The notes under the pieces are model-generated. The model did not search any database, was not told the DNA's origin, and saw only the letters and a program-made list of their open reading frames with translations. Of a DNA stretch of 64,000 nucleotides, positions 25,148 through 34,563 are shown one piece after another. The first letter of the stretch is position 1, and the number at the start of each line of letters is the position of its first letter. The translations under genes were made by a program, and so were the position numbers. Source of the DNA: Mesorhizobium escarrei (GTDB lineage Bacteria; Pseudomonadota; Alphaproteobacteria; Rhizobiales; Rhizobiaceae); the NCBI RefSeq assembly GCF_935825525.1, contig NZ_CAKXZT010000131.1:44198-108197 (forward strand), written 5' to 3'.

Positions 25148-26644
25148 ATGTCCGGCCTGCTAATGCCGAAGCCAGACGACGCCACGATGCGGCGGCGCGA
25201 CGAGATCGTCGCCGATATGCGCATCATCGTGCCGGGCGAGGGCGTCGTCGACGCTGCCAACGCAATGCGCGCCTTCGAGAGCGACGGCCTCACCGCCTAT
25301 CGGCAGTTGCCGCTGGTCGTGGTGCTGCCAGAAACGGTGGCGCAGGTCTCGCGCGTGCTGAAATATTGCAACGACCGCAACATTCGCGTCGTGCCGCGCG
25401 GCTCCGGCACCTCGCTGTCCGGCGGCGCGCTGCCGCTCAAAGACGCCGTCCTGCTGGTGATGAGCAGGTTCAACCGCATTCTCGAGATCGATTTTCCCAA
25501 CCGCATCGCCGTCGCCCAGCCGGGCGTCACCAATCTCGGCATCACCACCGCCGTCGAGCAGGAGGGCTTTTATTACGCCCCCGATCCATCCTCCCAGATC
25601 GCCTGCTCGATCGGCGGCAACGTCGCGGAGAATTCCGGCGGCGTGCATTGCCTGAAATACGGTCTTACCGCCAACAATGTGCTCGGTATCGAGATGGTGC
25701 TGATGAACGGCGAGGTGGTGCGGCTCGGCGGCAAGCATCTCGACGCCGAAGGCTACGACCTGCTCGGGGTGATGACCGGTTCCGAAGGGCTGCTCGGCGT
25801 CGTCACCGAGGTCACCGTGCGCATCCTGAAGAAGCCGGAGACGGCGCGCGCGCTGCTGATCGGGTTCCCGACCAGCGAGCAGGGCGGCCAATGCGTCGCC
25901 GACATCATCGGCGCCGGCATCATCCCGGGCGGCATGGAGATGATGGACCGCCCGGCGATCCATGCGGCCGAGGATTTCGTCCATGCCGGCTATCCCTTGG
26001 ATGTCGAGGCGCTGCTGATCGTCGAGCTCGACGGGCCGGGCGTCGAGGTCGATCATTTGATCGGCCTGGTTGAGGCAATCGCCTATAGGAACGGCTCGAC
26101 CACATGCCGCACCTCGCAGTCGGAACAGGAGCGGCTGAGCTTCTGGGCCGGCCGCAAAGCTGCCTTTCCGGCAGTCGGCCGCATCTCGCCCGACTATTAC
26201 TGCATGGACGGCACCATCCCGCGCAAGGAACTGCCGCGCGTCCTGCATGGCATGCGCGAACTCTCCGAAAAATACGGGCTCGGCGTCGCCAATGTTTTCC
26301 ATGCCGGCGACGGCAACCTGCATCCGCTGATCCTCTATGACGCCAACGTGCCGGGCGAGCTCGACAAGGCGGAAAGTTTCGGCGCTGACATCCTGCGGCT
26401 TTGCGTCAAGGTCGGCGGCGTGCTGACCGGCGAGCACGGCGTCGGCGTCGAGAAGCGCGACCTGATGCCGGAAATGTTCAACCAGATCGACCTCGACCAG
26501 CAGATGCGGGTCAAATGCGCTTTCGACCCCAACCATCTGCTCAACCCGGGCAAGGTGTTTCCGCAGCTGCGCCGCTGCGCCGAGCTCGGACGCATGCACG
26601 TGCATCGCGGGCAGACGGCGTTTCCGGAAATTCCGAGGTTTTGA
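25148..26644 (+). CDS. glcD: Glycolate oxidase subunit GlcD (FAD-linked)
   Basis: 498 residues. An FAD_binding_4 domain (VVPRGSGTSLSGGALP, about 80-95) is followed by the FAD-oxidase C-terminal domain with HAGDGNLHPLI and the terminal GEHGVGVEKRDLM. It oxidises glycolate to glyoxylate as the flavin subunit of the three-part membrane-linked enzyme. ATG at 25148 with AAAGGAG ahead. It is separated from glcE by a 240-base gap holding a large palindromic repeat. Confidence 0.94.
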   Translation: MSGLLMPKPDDATMRRRDEIVADMRIIVPGEGVVDAANAMRAFESDGLTAYRQLPLVVVLPETVAQVSRVLKYCNDRNIRVVPRGSGTSLSGGALPLKDAVLLVMSRFNRILEIDFPNRIAVAQPGVTNLGITTAVEQEGFYYAPDPSSQIACSIGGNVAENSGGVHCLKYGLTANNVLGIEMVLMNGEVVRLGGKHLDAEGYDLLGVMTGSEGLLGVVTEVTVRILKKPETARALLIGFPTSEQGGQCVADIIGAGIIPGGMEMMDRPAIHAAEDFVHAGYPLDVEALLIVELDGPGVEVDHLIGLVEAIAYRNGSTTCRTSQSEQERLSFWAGRKAAFPAVGRISPDYYCMDGTIPRKELPRVLHGMRELSEKYGLGVANVFHAGDGNLHPLILYDANVPGELDKAESFGADILRLCVKVGGVLTGEHGVGVEKRDLMPEMFNQIDLDQQMRVKCAFDPNHLLNPGKVFPQLRRCAELGRMHVHRGQTAFPEIPRF

Positions 26645-26677
26645 GGTGATGGGGTCTCGCCTCACTAACGCCGCGAT

Positions 26678-26847
26678 CCTTCGCGCCCCCCTCTGTCCTG
26701 CCGGACATCTCCCCCACAAGGAGGGAGATTGGCTGTCATTTTCGCTTGCGCCAATCGCCAACGTTGCTGAACGAGCGGCAGCGGCGAAGCTGCCAATCTC
26801 CCCCCATGTGGGGGAGATGTCCGGCAGGACAGAGGGGGGCGCGAAGG
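26678..26847. repeat. Long inverted repeat between glcD and glcE, family C copy 1
   Basis: Arms of about 50 bases start CCTTCGCGCCCCCCTC and end with the exact complement GAGGGGGGCGCGAAGG. They include CTGTCCTGCCGGACATCTCC and its complement, and the central loop is about 70 bases. The same element occurs at 34564-34724. A transcript through it would form a very stable hairpin inside the glc operon. Confidence 0.85.
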
Positions 26848-26884
26848 AACTCGACTTATCGTCCTTCGAGGTGGTTATGTCGCC

Positions 26885-28090
26885 ATGACCACCTTCACCC
26901 CCGCCACCGCAGACGAAACCCTCGCCACCGTCGCCTGGGCGGCGGCGGAAGAATCGCCGCTCGAAATTCTTGGCCAGGGTTCCAAGCGCGGCATCGGCCG
27001 TCCGCTGCAGACCGAGCACACGCTCGACCTGACGAAACTGTCAGGCGTGACACTCTACGAACCGGCCGAACTGGTGCTGTCGGCAAAGGCCGGCACGCCG
27101 CTCGCCGAGATCGAAAAACTACTTGCCGAGAACGGTCAGCAGCTGGCCTTCGAGCCATTGGACTATGGCCCGCTGCTCGGCGGCGAAAAGGGAAAAGGCA
27201 CGATCGGCGGCGTTTTGGCCGCGAACCTTTGCGGTCCGCGCCGGCTGAGGGCCGGGGCGGCGCGCGACCATATTCTTGGCATAGCGGCGGTTTCGGGTCG
27301 CGGCGAGGCCTTCAAGTCGGGCGGTCGCGTGGTCAAGAACGTCACCGGCTACGACCTGTCCAAGCTCATGGCCAACAGCTGGGGCACGCTTGCCGTCCTC
27401 ACCGACGTCACCTTCAAGGTGCTGCCCGCTGCCGAAACCGAAGTCACGCTGGCCTTGCGCGGCCTGCTCGACGATCACGCCGCCGCCGCCATGGCGCTGG
27501 CGCTCGGCTCCAGCGCGGAAGTGTCGAGCGCTGCCCATTTGCCCGAACGCGTTGCCGCACGGGTTGCCGGCGGCAGTCTCGGCAGCACTGCCGCGACATT
27601 GCTCCGCGTCGAGGGGTTCGGCCCGTCGGTCGCCTACCGCATCGCCGCGCTGAAAGACCTGCTCGGAAATGCCGGCCCGCTCGAGGAAATTTCGGGCGAG
27701 ATCTCGCGCTCCGTCTGGCGCGATATCAGAGATTGCGCGCCGTTTGCCGACGGCCTGGAAAAGCCGGTGTGGCGCGTGTCGATGGCGCCGGCGCAAGGCC
27801 ACCAGATGGTGCTGGCGCTGCGCATGCAGGCGGCCGTCGATGCCTTCTATGACTGGCAGGGCGGACTGATCTGGCTGCGCATGGAGCAAGACGATCCCGA
27901 AGCCGATCTTCTGCGCGGACTGGTGCGACAGTATGGCGGCGGTCATGCGACGCTGGTGCGCGCCGCCCCTTCGCATCGCGCCGCTGTGCCGGTGTTCGAG
28001 CCGCAGGCGCCGCAACTGGCAACGTTGTCGGCCAGGCTCAAGGCCGAATTCGATCCAAAGGCGATCCTCAACCCCGGCCGCATGGCTTAG
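26885..28090 (+). CDS. glcE: Glycolate oxidase subunit GlcE
   Basis: 401 residues: a shorter FAD-binding protein related to GlcD, with GQGSKRGIGRPL (about 32-43), GEKGKGTIGGVLAANLCGPRR (near 100) and a C-terminal FDPKAILNPGRM. In Escherichia coli the D, E and F subunits are all needed for glycolate oxidation. GAGGTGG lies ten bases before the ATG. Ten bases separate its stop from the glcF start. Confidence 0.93.
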   Translation: MTTFTPATADETLATVAWAAAEESPLEILGQGSKRGIGRPLQTEHTLDLTKLSGVTLYEPAELVLSAKAGTPLAEIEKLLAENGQQLAFEPLDYGPLLGGEKGKGTIGGVLAANLCGPRRLRAGAARDHILGIAAVSGRGEAFKSGGRVVKNVTGYDLSKLMANSWGTLAVLTDVTFKVLPAAETEVTLALRGLLDDHAAAAMALALGSSAEVSSAAHLPERVAARVAGGSLGSTAATLLRVEGFGPSVAYRIAALKDLLGNAGPLEEISGEISRSVWRDIRDCAPFADGLEKPVWRVSMAPAQGHQMVLALRMQAAVDAFYDWQGGLIWLRMEQDDPEADLLRGLVRQYGGGHATLVRAAPSHRAAVPVFEPQAPQLATLSARLKAEFDPKAILNPGRMA

Positions 28091-28100
28091 GAGGTACGAG

Positions 28101-29432
28101 ATGCAGACCAATTTCTCAGCTGCCCAGCTTGCCGATCCGCATGTCGCGGAATCGGAAAAGATCCTGCGCAAATGCGTGCATTGCGGCTTCTGCACGGCCA
28201 CCTGTCCGACCTATGTGACGCTTGGCAACGAGCTGGATTCGCCGCGCGGGCGGATCTACCTGATCAAGGACATGCTGGAGAACGGCCGCCCGGCCGATAA
28301 GGAGATCGTCACCCATATCGACCGTTGCCTGTCCTGCCTCGCCTGCATGACAACCTGCCCGTCGGGCGTCAATTACATGCATCTGGTCGATCATGCCCGC
28401 GCCCATATCGAGGAAACCTACAGGCGGCCGCTGCCCGATCGCCTGACGCGCGCAGTACTGGCCTTTCTCCTGCCTTATCCCTCGCGGTTTCGCGCCGCGC
28501 TCAAGCTGGCGAGGCTCGGCCAGCCATTCGCCGGTCTGTTGGAAAAGATCCCGGCGCTGAAGCCGCTGGGCGCGATGCTCAAGCTCGCCCCGGCGTCGGT
28601 TCCCGCGGCCTCGCCAATGGCTTCCCCGGGCATCCATGCCGGGCAGGGCACGAGGAAAAACGGCCGCGCCGCCATTCTCACCGGCTGCGCGCAGTCCGTC
28701 CTCGATCCCGCCATCAACGACACGACGATCGCGCTGCTGACGCGGCTGGGCGTCGAGGTCGTGGTTCCCGAGGGCGAGGGCTGCTGCGGCGCGCTGGTGC
28801 ATCATATGGGCCGCGAGGCGGCAGCGCTTGCCTCGGCCAGGCGCAATGTCGACGCCTGGACGCGCGCCATCGAGCAAGGCGGCCTCGACGCCATCGTCAT
28901 CACCGCGTCGGGCTGCGGCACCACCATCAAGGATTATGGTTTCATGCTGCGCCTCGATCCCGCCTATGCCGACAAGGCGGCGCGGGTGTCGGCGCTGGCC
29001 AGGGACATCACCGAATATCTGGTGGAACTCGAGCTGCCCGAGCCGGTGCGCCAGCCCGGCACCATCGTCGCCTATCACTCCGCCTGCTCGATGCAGCACG
29101 GCCAGAAGATCACCCGCCAACCGAAGGAGCTTCTGGCAAGGGCCGGCTTCGTCGTGCGCGAGCCGCGCGAGGGGCACCTGTGCTGCGGCTCGGCCGGCAC
29201 CTACAACATCCTGCAATCCGAGATTTCGGCTCAACTGCGAGACCGCAAAGTCAGGAGTATCGAGGCAACCGGTGCTGAAATCGTCGCCACCGGCAACATC
29301 GGCTGCATCACCCAGATTGCGTCCGCCGCGAAGATGCCGGTGGTGCACACGATAAAGCTGCTCGACTGGGCCTATGGCGGGCCGAAGCCGGAGGGCGTTC
29401 CGGACAGCAGGGCAGCCGTTGCGGCGGGGTGA
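28101..29432 (+). CDS. glcF: Glycolate oxidase iron-sulfur subunit GlcF
   Basis: 443 residues. Two 4Fe-4S motifs stand near the N-terminus (CVHCGFCTATCP and CLSCLACMTTCP), followed by two CCG domains (GEGCCGALVHHMG and LCCGSAGTYN). It carries electrons from GlcD/GlcE toward the respiratory chain. The ATG at 28101 is set by GGAGGT six bases ahead, overlapping the glcE stop region. A longer frame upstream is a shadow of glcE. Confidence 0.95.
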   Translation: MQTNFSAAQLADPHVAESEKILRKCVHCGFCTATCPTYVTLGNELDSPRGRIYLIKDMLENGRPADKEIVTHIDRCLSCLACMTTCPSGVNYMHLVDHARAHIEETYRRPLPDRLTRAVLAFLLPYPSRFRAALKLARLGQPFAGLLEKIPALKPLGAMLKLAPASVPAASPMASPGIHAGQGTRKNGRAAILTGCAQSVLDPAINDTTIALLTRLGVEVVVPEGEGCCGALVHHMGREAAALASARRNVDAWTRAIEQGGLDAIVITASGCGTTIKDYGFMLRLDPAYADKAARVSALARDITEYLVELELPEPVRQPGTIVAYHSACSMQHGQKITRQPKELLARAGFVVREPREGHLCCGSAGTYNILQSEISAQLRDRKVRSIEATGAEIVATGNIGCITQIASAAKMPVVHTIKLLDWAYGGPKPEGVPDSRAAVAAG

Positions 29433-29450
29433 TCCACCGGCGCTGCCGGC

Positions 29451-30371
29451 TTATTCCGCCGCGAGCTTGTCCACCCCGCCGTAGGTAGCCTGGTAACGCG
29501 CGCGCTGGCGGCTGAGCGCCACCATCGTGTTGCGCAAAAGAATCGCCACGGTGATCGGGCCGACGCCGCCCGGCACCGGCGTGATCCAGGACGCCACTTC
29601 CTTGACGCTCTCTGCGTCGACGTCGCCGACGATGCGGCTCTCCCCGTCCGGTCCGATCTCGGCATTGATGCCGATGTCGATGACGGCCGCACCGGGCTTG
29701 ACCATGTCGGCCTTGATCAGCCGCGGCTTGCCGACGGCGACGAACAGCGCATCGGCACGCCGCGCATGCGCTGCCACCGAGCGCGTCATGTGATGGCACA
29801 CCGTCACTGTCGCACCCTCGCTCATCAGCAGGAAGGCGATCGGCTTGCCGACGATCTCAGAATGGCCGACGATGACGACCTCGAGCCCCTTGAGATCGAG
29901 ACCTGTCTCCTTGAGCAGTTCGACCGAGGCGGCCGCCGTGCAGGGTGCGAGGTCGAGCTGGTTGTAGACGATGTTGCCGATCGAGGCTGGATGCATGCCC
30001 TCGACGTCCTTGAGCGGATGCACCGCCGCCTGAAGCGTCTTGATCGGGATATGCACCGGCACCGGCCGCTGGATAATGATACCGGTGACGCGCGGATCGG
30101 CGTTCAGGCCGTGGATCGCTGCTTCGAGTTCGCCTGCGGTGATGTCGGCGGGAAATCGTCTTTCCTCGAAACCGATACCGGCCAGTGCCGCCTTGGCGCG
30201 CTGGTTGCGCACATAGACATCGACAGCATCTGTGTCGCCGACGGTGATCGATATCAGTTTGGGCGGAAAACCTTCGGCGGTGGCGATCGCTGCATCCTCG
30301 CGCACCGAGGCGATGATGCGTTGGGCGACCGGACCGCCCCGGAGATAGCGGCTGTCATCGGACAGGGACAT
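29451..30371 (-). CDS. Divergent FolD paralogue (methylenetetrahydrofolate dehydrogenase/cyclohydrolase family)
   Basis: 306 residues with the full FolD fold: N-terminal substrate domain, then the NADP domain with VIVGHSEIVGKP (about 165-176) and the terminal ITPVPGGVGPITVA. The key residues are altered. The lysine that follows Tyr by four positions and is needed for cyclohydrolase activity is Gln57 (YVRNQ), and the usual KDVDG is KDVEG (Glu124). The GDDPAS loop is also lost (GDTDAV). Gln101 is kept. It is therefore probably not the housekeeping FolD, and may keep only the dehydrogenase step or use another pterin. Convergent with glcF, 18 bases apart. Confidence 0.85.
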   Translation of the reverse strand: MSLSDDSRYLRGGPVAQRIIASVREDAAIATAEGFPPKLISITVGDTDAVDVYVRNQRAKAALAGIGFEERRFPADITAGELEAAIHGLNADPRVTGIIIQRPVPVHIPIKTLQAAVHPLKDVEGMHPASIGNIVYNQLDLAPCTAAASVELLKETGLDLKGLEVVIVGHSEIVGKPIAFLLMSEGATVTVCHHMTRSVAAHARRADALFVAVGKPRLIKADMVKPGAAVIDIGINAEIGPDGESRIVGDVDAESVKEVASWITPVPGGVGPITVAILLRNTMVALSRQRARYQATYGGVDKLAAE

Positions 30372-30512
30372 TGAGATAGGCCTTTGTCTGGAAGCGTTGC
30401 AGCCGACATAGCAAAATACCGAGGAGAATGGCAGCGAGAATGCGAACCGCCATGCCTCGGGCGCGACGTACCACCCGACCCTGCCAAACTATCCTATCGC
30501 GTCGCGGAAACA

Positions 30513-30546
30513 GAAAGGGCAGCGCGGTTTGCCGCGCTGCCCTTTC
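30513..30546 (-). terminator. Strong hairpin terminator after the L,D-transpeptidase gene
   Basis: A perfect 15-base stem, GAAAGGGCAGCGCGG with CCGCGCTGCCCTTTC, around a four-base loop, 90 bases past the stop of the transpeptidase gene. A-rich on one side and T-rich on the other. Confidence 0.75.
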
Positions 30547-30636
30547 GTGACTGACCGTATCCCCACACGGCCCGTCCCCCGTATTCCGATGTTCCAGAGT
30601 CTTCTGGACAGACTCGGCAACAAAATCAACCGCAGA

Positions 30637-31383
30637 TTACATCACCACAACCGTCGTGCCAACATCGACCCGCTCATAGAGGTCGACGACGTCCTCGTTG
30701 CGCATGCGGATGCAGCCCGACGACACGGCGCCGCCGATCGTCCATGGCTGGTTGGTGCCGTGGATGCGGTAGAGTGTCGAGCCGAGATAAAGCGCGCGCG
30801 CGCCGAGCGGGTTCTCGACGCCGCCGGCGACATAGGTCGGCAGATAACGGCCTTTGGCGGCCTCACGCGAAATCATCACCGCCGGCGGCCGCCATTCGGG
30901 CCAGACCTTCTTCTGCGAGATCTTGTGCTTGCCGGCCCATTCGAAGCCCGGCTTGCCGGTGCCGACGCCATAGCGCCGCGCCTTGCCGTTGTTCTCGACC
31001 AGATAGAGGAAATTCTCCCTCGTATCGATGACGATCGTGCCCGGCTTCTCCGGACCGTCATAGGCGACTTCCTGCGGTAGGTAAATCGGGTTGATCTGCG
31101 GGCGCGCGACGATGCGCTTCTTGGCCGGCGCCTGCATCGCGGCCGTGTGCAGCTGAGCCGGTTGCGCCTGCCGTTGAGAACGGCGCTGCGGCTTTTGCAT
31201 CTCTTGCCGGTTCTGGCGGACGATGCCCGGCGCGCGGCCAAGCTGCAGCACCCAGGGCGCCGAAAGGTCGGGGCTGACCATCACCGGCGGCCTGTCGGCA
31301 TAGCGGTCATTGGCGCTGGAGGATGTAGCGGCAGTGGCCAGCACGGCTGCGGCGCCGAGCAGCGGGAACAAAAATGTCTTCAT
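30637..31383 (-). CDS. L,D-transpeptidase (YkuD family), exported
   Basis: 248 residues. A signal peptide (MKTFLFPLLGAAAVLATAA) is followed by a Gln/Arg-rich linker (about 45-80). The YkuD domain carries IHGTNQPW and the catalytic Cys in SSGCIRM near the C-terminus. Such enzymes cross-link peptidoglycan or attach proteins to it in the periplasm; Rhizobiales carry many of them for polar growth. The ATG at 31383 was chosen because the signal peptide starts there. Divergent from tag. Confidence 0.92.
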   Translation of the reverse strand: MKTFLFPLLGAAAVLATAATSSSANDRYADRPPVMVSPDLSAPWVLQLGRAPGIVRQNRQEMQKPQRRSQRQAQPAQLHTAAMQAPAKKRIVARPQINPIYLPQEVAYDGPEKPGTIVIDTRENFLYLVENNGKARRYGVGTGKPGFEWAGKHKISQKKVWPEWRPPAVMISREAAKGRYLPTYVAGGVENPLGARALYLGSTLYRIHGTNQPWTIGGAVSSGCIRMRNEDVVDLYERVDVGTTVVVM

Positions 31384-31595
31384 CGGAACGCACCTTGATC
31401 GTCGAACACGCCGGGGCAAAAGCGTTCCCCGATTGCGCAGACATTGGGCGCGGAGCGGCAACCGAAACGTGAATCGGAATGCGTAAAATGCTGCATTGTC
31501 AGTAAACCTTTCGGTGTGGTTACCGGCCGGTTCAGGAATCTGGTAAAGCCGCGGTAAAGGCAGCGCTGAGGCGCGTTAACCAATGGAATTCCTCC

Positions 31596-32231
31596 ATGGA
31601 TGAGAAGACAGGCCTGCTCGCCGGCCCCGATGGGTTCGCACGCTGCTTCTGGCACGGCAATCTGCCGGATTATCTGCATTACCACGATCACGAATGGGGC
31701 CGGCCGGTCACCGACGACCGCAGGCTGTTCGAAAAGATCTGTCTCGAAGGCTTTCAGTCGGGCCTGTCCTGGCTGACCATATTGCGCAAGCGCGAGAATT
31801 TCCGCGAGGCGTTCGCCGGCTTCGATATCGACAAGATCGCCGCCTTCACCGAACAGGATGTCGAGCGCCTGCTCGGCAATGCCGGCATCATTCGCCACCG
31901 CGGCAAGATCGTCTCGACCATCAACAACGCCAAGCGCGCGCGGGAATTGGCCAACGAGGCCGGCTCGCTGGCGGCCTGGTTCTGGAAGTTCGAACCCGGC
32001 CCGGACGAACGGCCCGAAATCGTCGATCTCGCCCATCTGCGCGCCAACCCGACCACGGCAGTCTCGGTGCGGATTTCGAAGGAGCTGAAGAAACGCGGCT
32101 GGAGCTTTGTCGGCCCGACCACCGTCTACGCCTTCATGCAGGCCATGGGGCTGGTCAACGACCATCTTGAGGGCTGTGTCTGCCGCGAGCAGGTCGAGGC
32201 GGAGCGGAAGGCGTTCAAAAGGCCGAAGTGA
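31596..32231 (+). CDS. tag: DNA-3-methyladenine glycosylase I
   Basis: 211 residues. Family marks are RCFWHGN (zinc Cys), YHDHEWGRP and the C-terminal NDHLEGCVC that supplies the other zinc ligands, with the substrate pocket segment GLSWLTILRKR. It removes 3-methyladenine from alkylated DNA. ATG at 31596. A separate transcript starting in the 210-base divergent spacer with the transpeptidase gene. Confidence 0.93.
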   Translation: MDEKTGLLAGPDGFARCFWHGNLPDYLHYHDHEWGRPVTDDRRLFEKICLEGFQSGLSWLTILRKRENFREAFAGFDIDKIAAFTEQDVERLLGNAGIIRHRGKIVSTINNAKRARELANEAGSLAAWFWKFEPGPDERPEIVDLAHLRANPTTAVSVRISKELKKRGWSFVGPTTVYAFMQAMGLVNDHLEGCVCREQVEAERKAFKRPK

Positions 32232-32267
32232 GATTTCTTTTCACACCGCCGAAGCAGGCGACATAAG

Positions 32268-32519
32268 TCAAGCGCCGCCGGCGCCGGCCAGGAGAAGCCC
32301 GACGACGATGGCCGCCACCGTGGCAAGGGCTGGGTAGATCACCAGCAGGCCGGTCAGCAGCGCATCGCGCATGGTCGGTCCTGTACGCTCGTCCGCGGCA
32401 ACCTCGAACGGTCCCGCCATTTGGGTTGCCGGCCTCGGTGCATGATGATCGGCCGGCCGCAGCCGGGACCGGTCGCGGGCGGCGCTGTCGATGATGTCGA
32501 ATTTCCGTGCCGTGGTCAT
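32268..32519 (-). CDS. Small membrane protein, unknown
   Basis: 83 residues: a polar, Arg-rich N-terminal half and one C-terminal membrane span (about 55-80, LLTGLLVIYPALATVAAIVV). No family recognised and only a weak ribosome site, but composition and third-position GC fit a real gene. Stands alone, convergent with tag. Confidence 0.5.
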   Translation of the reverse strand: MTTARKFDIIDSAARDRSRLRPADHHAPRPATQMAGPFEVAADERTGPTMRDALLTGLLVIYPALATVAAIVVGLLLAGAGGA

Positions 32520-32671
32520 GGCCCGAACCCTTTGTTTCGGCGCGCTTTATCAGCTGCGATTGTGTCGGCACGATGCCGCGCTTATGGCGGAATTGTTTCG
32601 TTTTGGCCCGGTTTGTTTCAGGAATAGTCCGGCTGGCAGCCAAACGATACGTACCAGTGTCTGATCGGTTT

Positions 32672-32842
32672 GCGCCGCCCCTCATCTGGCTGCCGCCATC
32701 TTCTCCCCGTAAACGGGGAGAAGGACGCCCTATAGAAGATTTCGCTAATCGCAAGCGTTGCAGAAAGATCGCCGAGGCTGCGGCCAGCGGCTTCTCCCCG
32801 TTTACGGGGAGAAGGTGCCGGCAGACGGATGAGGGGCAGCGC
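32672..32842. repeat. Long inverted repeat upstream of hisS, family D
   Basis: Outer arms GCCCCTCATCTG and CAGACGGATGAGGGGC pair imperfectly. Each arm contains its own hairpin, CTTCTCCCCGT with ACGGGGAGAAG. The loop is about 70 bases. It occupies most of the 445-base gene-free stretch 32520-32964 before hisS; no other gene or leader peptide was seen there. A single-arm relative lies at 34753-34815. Confidence 0.8.
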
Positions 32843-32964
32843 GGCATTACCGAACTGTTCCCAGCGGCGAGACAGGTGGCAAACCCTTGCCGCGCCAAGC
32901 CCCATCGGTTAGGACACGCCCACTCCAAATAAGTCAGCTTTTACCTAGCAAAAAGACCCATGCC

Positions 32965-34548
32965 ATGGCCGACAAATCGGAAAAGATGAAAGCGCGGCTG
33001 CCGCGCGGGCTTGTCGACCGCGGCGCCGACGATATCCGTGCCGTCGAGAAGATGATGGCGACGATCCGCTCGGTCTATGAGCTGTACGGCTTCGAGCCGG
33101 TCGACCAGCCGCTGATCGAATACACCGACGCGCTGGGCAAATTCCTGCCCGACCAGGACCGGCCGAACGAAGGCGTGTTCTCCTTCCAGGACGATGACGA
33201 CCAGTGGCTGTCGCTGCGCTACGACCTGACCGCGCCGATGGCGCGCTTCGTCGCCGAGAACTTTGAGCGCCTGCCGAAACCCTATCGCAGCTACCGCTCC
33301 GGCTGGGTGTTCCGCAACGAGAAGCCCGGCCCCGGCCGCTTTCGCCAGTTCATGCAGTTCGACGCCGACACGGTGGGAACGCCGGGCGTTGCCGCGGACG
33401 CCGAGATGGCGATGATGATGGCCGACGTGATGGAAGCGCTCGGCATCAAGCGCGGCGACTATGTCATTAGGATCAACAACCGCAAGGTGCTCGACGGCGT
33501 GCTCGAGGCGATCGGACTTGGCGGCGACGAGAATGCGGGACGCCGGCTGCAGGTGCTGAGGGCGATCGACAAGCTGGACAAGCTGGGCGTCGAGGGGGTT
33601 CGTCTGCTGTTGGGCGCGGGTCGCAAGGACGAAAGCGGTGATTTCACCAAGGGCGCCGGCCTCGGCGCCGGTGAGATTGACGTGGTTCTCGAATTTCTTG
33701 CTCCTGATTCTGCAGCAATCATCCCTTCAGCAATGGTTCAGCCGCGCGAAAATCCTGCTCTCGCGAACATGAAGGGCGGCATTTTGTGGCGTCAGCCTGC
33801 CACATTGGTACACAACGAAATTAACTTGTCTGAAAATGCGCGATTTCAAGAAGGTGTGTCGGAACTGGATCAGATCCGACTCTTGGTCGAAAGCGCTGGC
33901 TATGGTTCTGATCGCATCAAAATCGACCCATCCGTCGTCCGCGGTCTCGAATATTATACCGGTCCGGTCTACGAAGCCGAGCTTCTGGCCGAAATCCCTA
34001 ATGAGGACGGCCAGATCGTGCGCTTCGGTTCGGTCGGCGGTGGTGGCCGTTATGATGGCCTTGTCTCGCGCTTTCGTGGCGAGCCGGTGCCGGCGACCGG
34101 GTTTTCGATCGGCGTCTCCAGGCTGATGACGGCGCTGAAGAACCTCGGCAAGCTCGACACGTCGGACGTCATCGCGCCGGTCGTCGTGCTCACCATGGAC
34201 AAGGACACGGAAAGCCTCGGCCGCTACCAGAAGATGGTGGCCGCGCTGCGTGCCGCCGGCATCCGCTCCGAAATGTATCTCGGCGGCGCCGGCATGAAGG
34301 CGCAGCTCAAATATGCCGACCGCCGCGGCAGCCCGGTCGCCATCATCCAGGGCGGCGACGAGCGCGCCAAGGGCGAGGTGCAGATCAAGGATTTGATCGA
34401 AGGTGCCCGCATGTCGGCGGAGATCGCCGACAACGCTGAATGGCGCGCGGCGCGCCCGGCTCAGGTGACCGTGGCGGAAAGCGATCTGGTTGGCGAGGTC
34501 AAGAAGATACTCGCGGCGCAGGCCGAGGAGCGGGCGCGTGGCAAGTAG
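32965..34548 (+). CDS. hisS: Histidyl-tRNA synthetase
   Basis: 527 residues, class II. Visible are the tRNA-synthetase opening LPRGLVDRGADDIRAVEKM, motif 2 (FRNEKPGPGRFRQF), the histidine motif RGLEYYTGPVYE and motif 3 (GGGGRYDGL), with an anticodon-binding domain at the end. ATG at 32965. The stretch 33685-33960 is odd: by my count 49 of 92 codons end in A or T, whereas the flanking codons almost all end in G or C. The part just before the RGLEYY motif reads unlike other rhizobial HisS proteins I recall. It stands before hisZ and hisG, an arrangement common in this order. Confidence 0.93.
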   Translation: MADKSEKMKARLPRGLVDRGADDIRAVEKMMATIRSVYELYGFEPVDQPLIEYTDALGKFLPDQDRPNEGVFSFQDDDDQWLSLRYDLTAPMARFVAENFERLPKPYRSYRSGWVFRNEKPGPGRFRQFMQFDADTVGTPGVAADAEMAMMMADVMEALGIKRGDYVIRINNRKVLDGVLEAIGLGGDENAGRRLQVLRAIDKLDKLGVEGVRLLLGAGRKDESGDFTKGAGLGAGEIDVVLEFLAPDSAAIIPSAMVQPRENPALANMKGGILWRQPATLVHNEINLSENARFQEGVSELDQIRLLVESAGYGSDRIKIDPSVVRGLEYYTGPVYEAELLAEIPNEDGQIVRFGSVGGGGRYDGLVSRFRGEPVPATGFSIGVSRLMTALKNLGKLDTSDVIAPVVVLTMDKDTESLGRYQKMVAALRAAGIRSEMYLGGAGMKAQLKYADRRGSPVAIIQGGDERAKGEVQIKDLIEGARMSAEIADNAEWRAARPAQVTVAESDLVGEVKKILAAQAEERARGK

Positions 34549-34563
34549 AGGTCGCGTTTCGTC

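Noticed and set aside
25160..27019. Minus-strand frame of over 600 codons across glcD
   Set aside because: High-GC antisense frame. Its product is His/Ala/Gln-rich with no recognisable domain, while glcD on the plus strand is complete.
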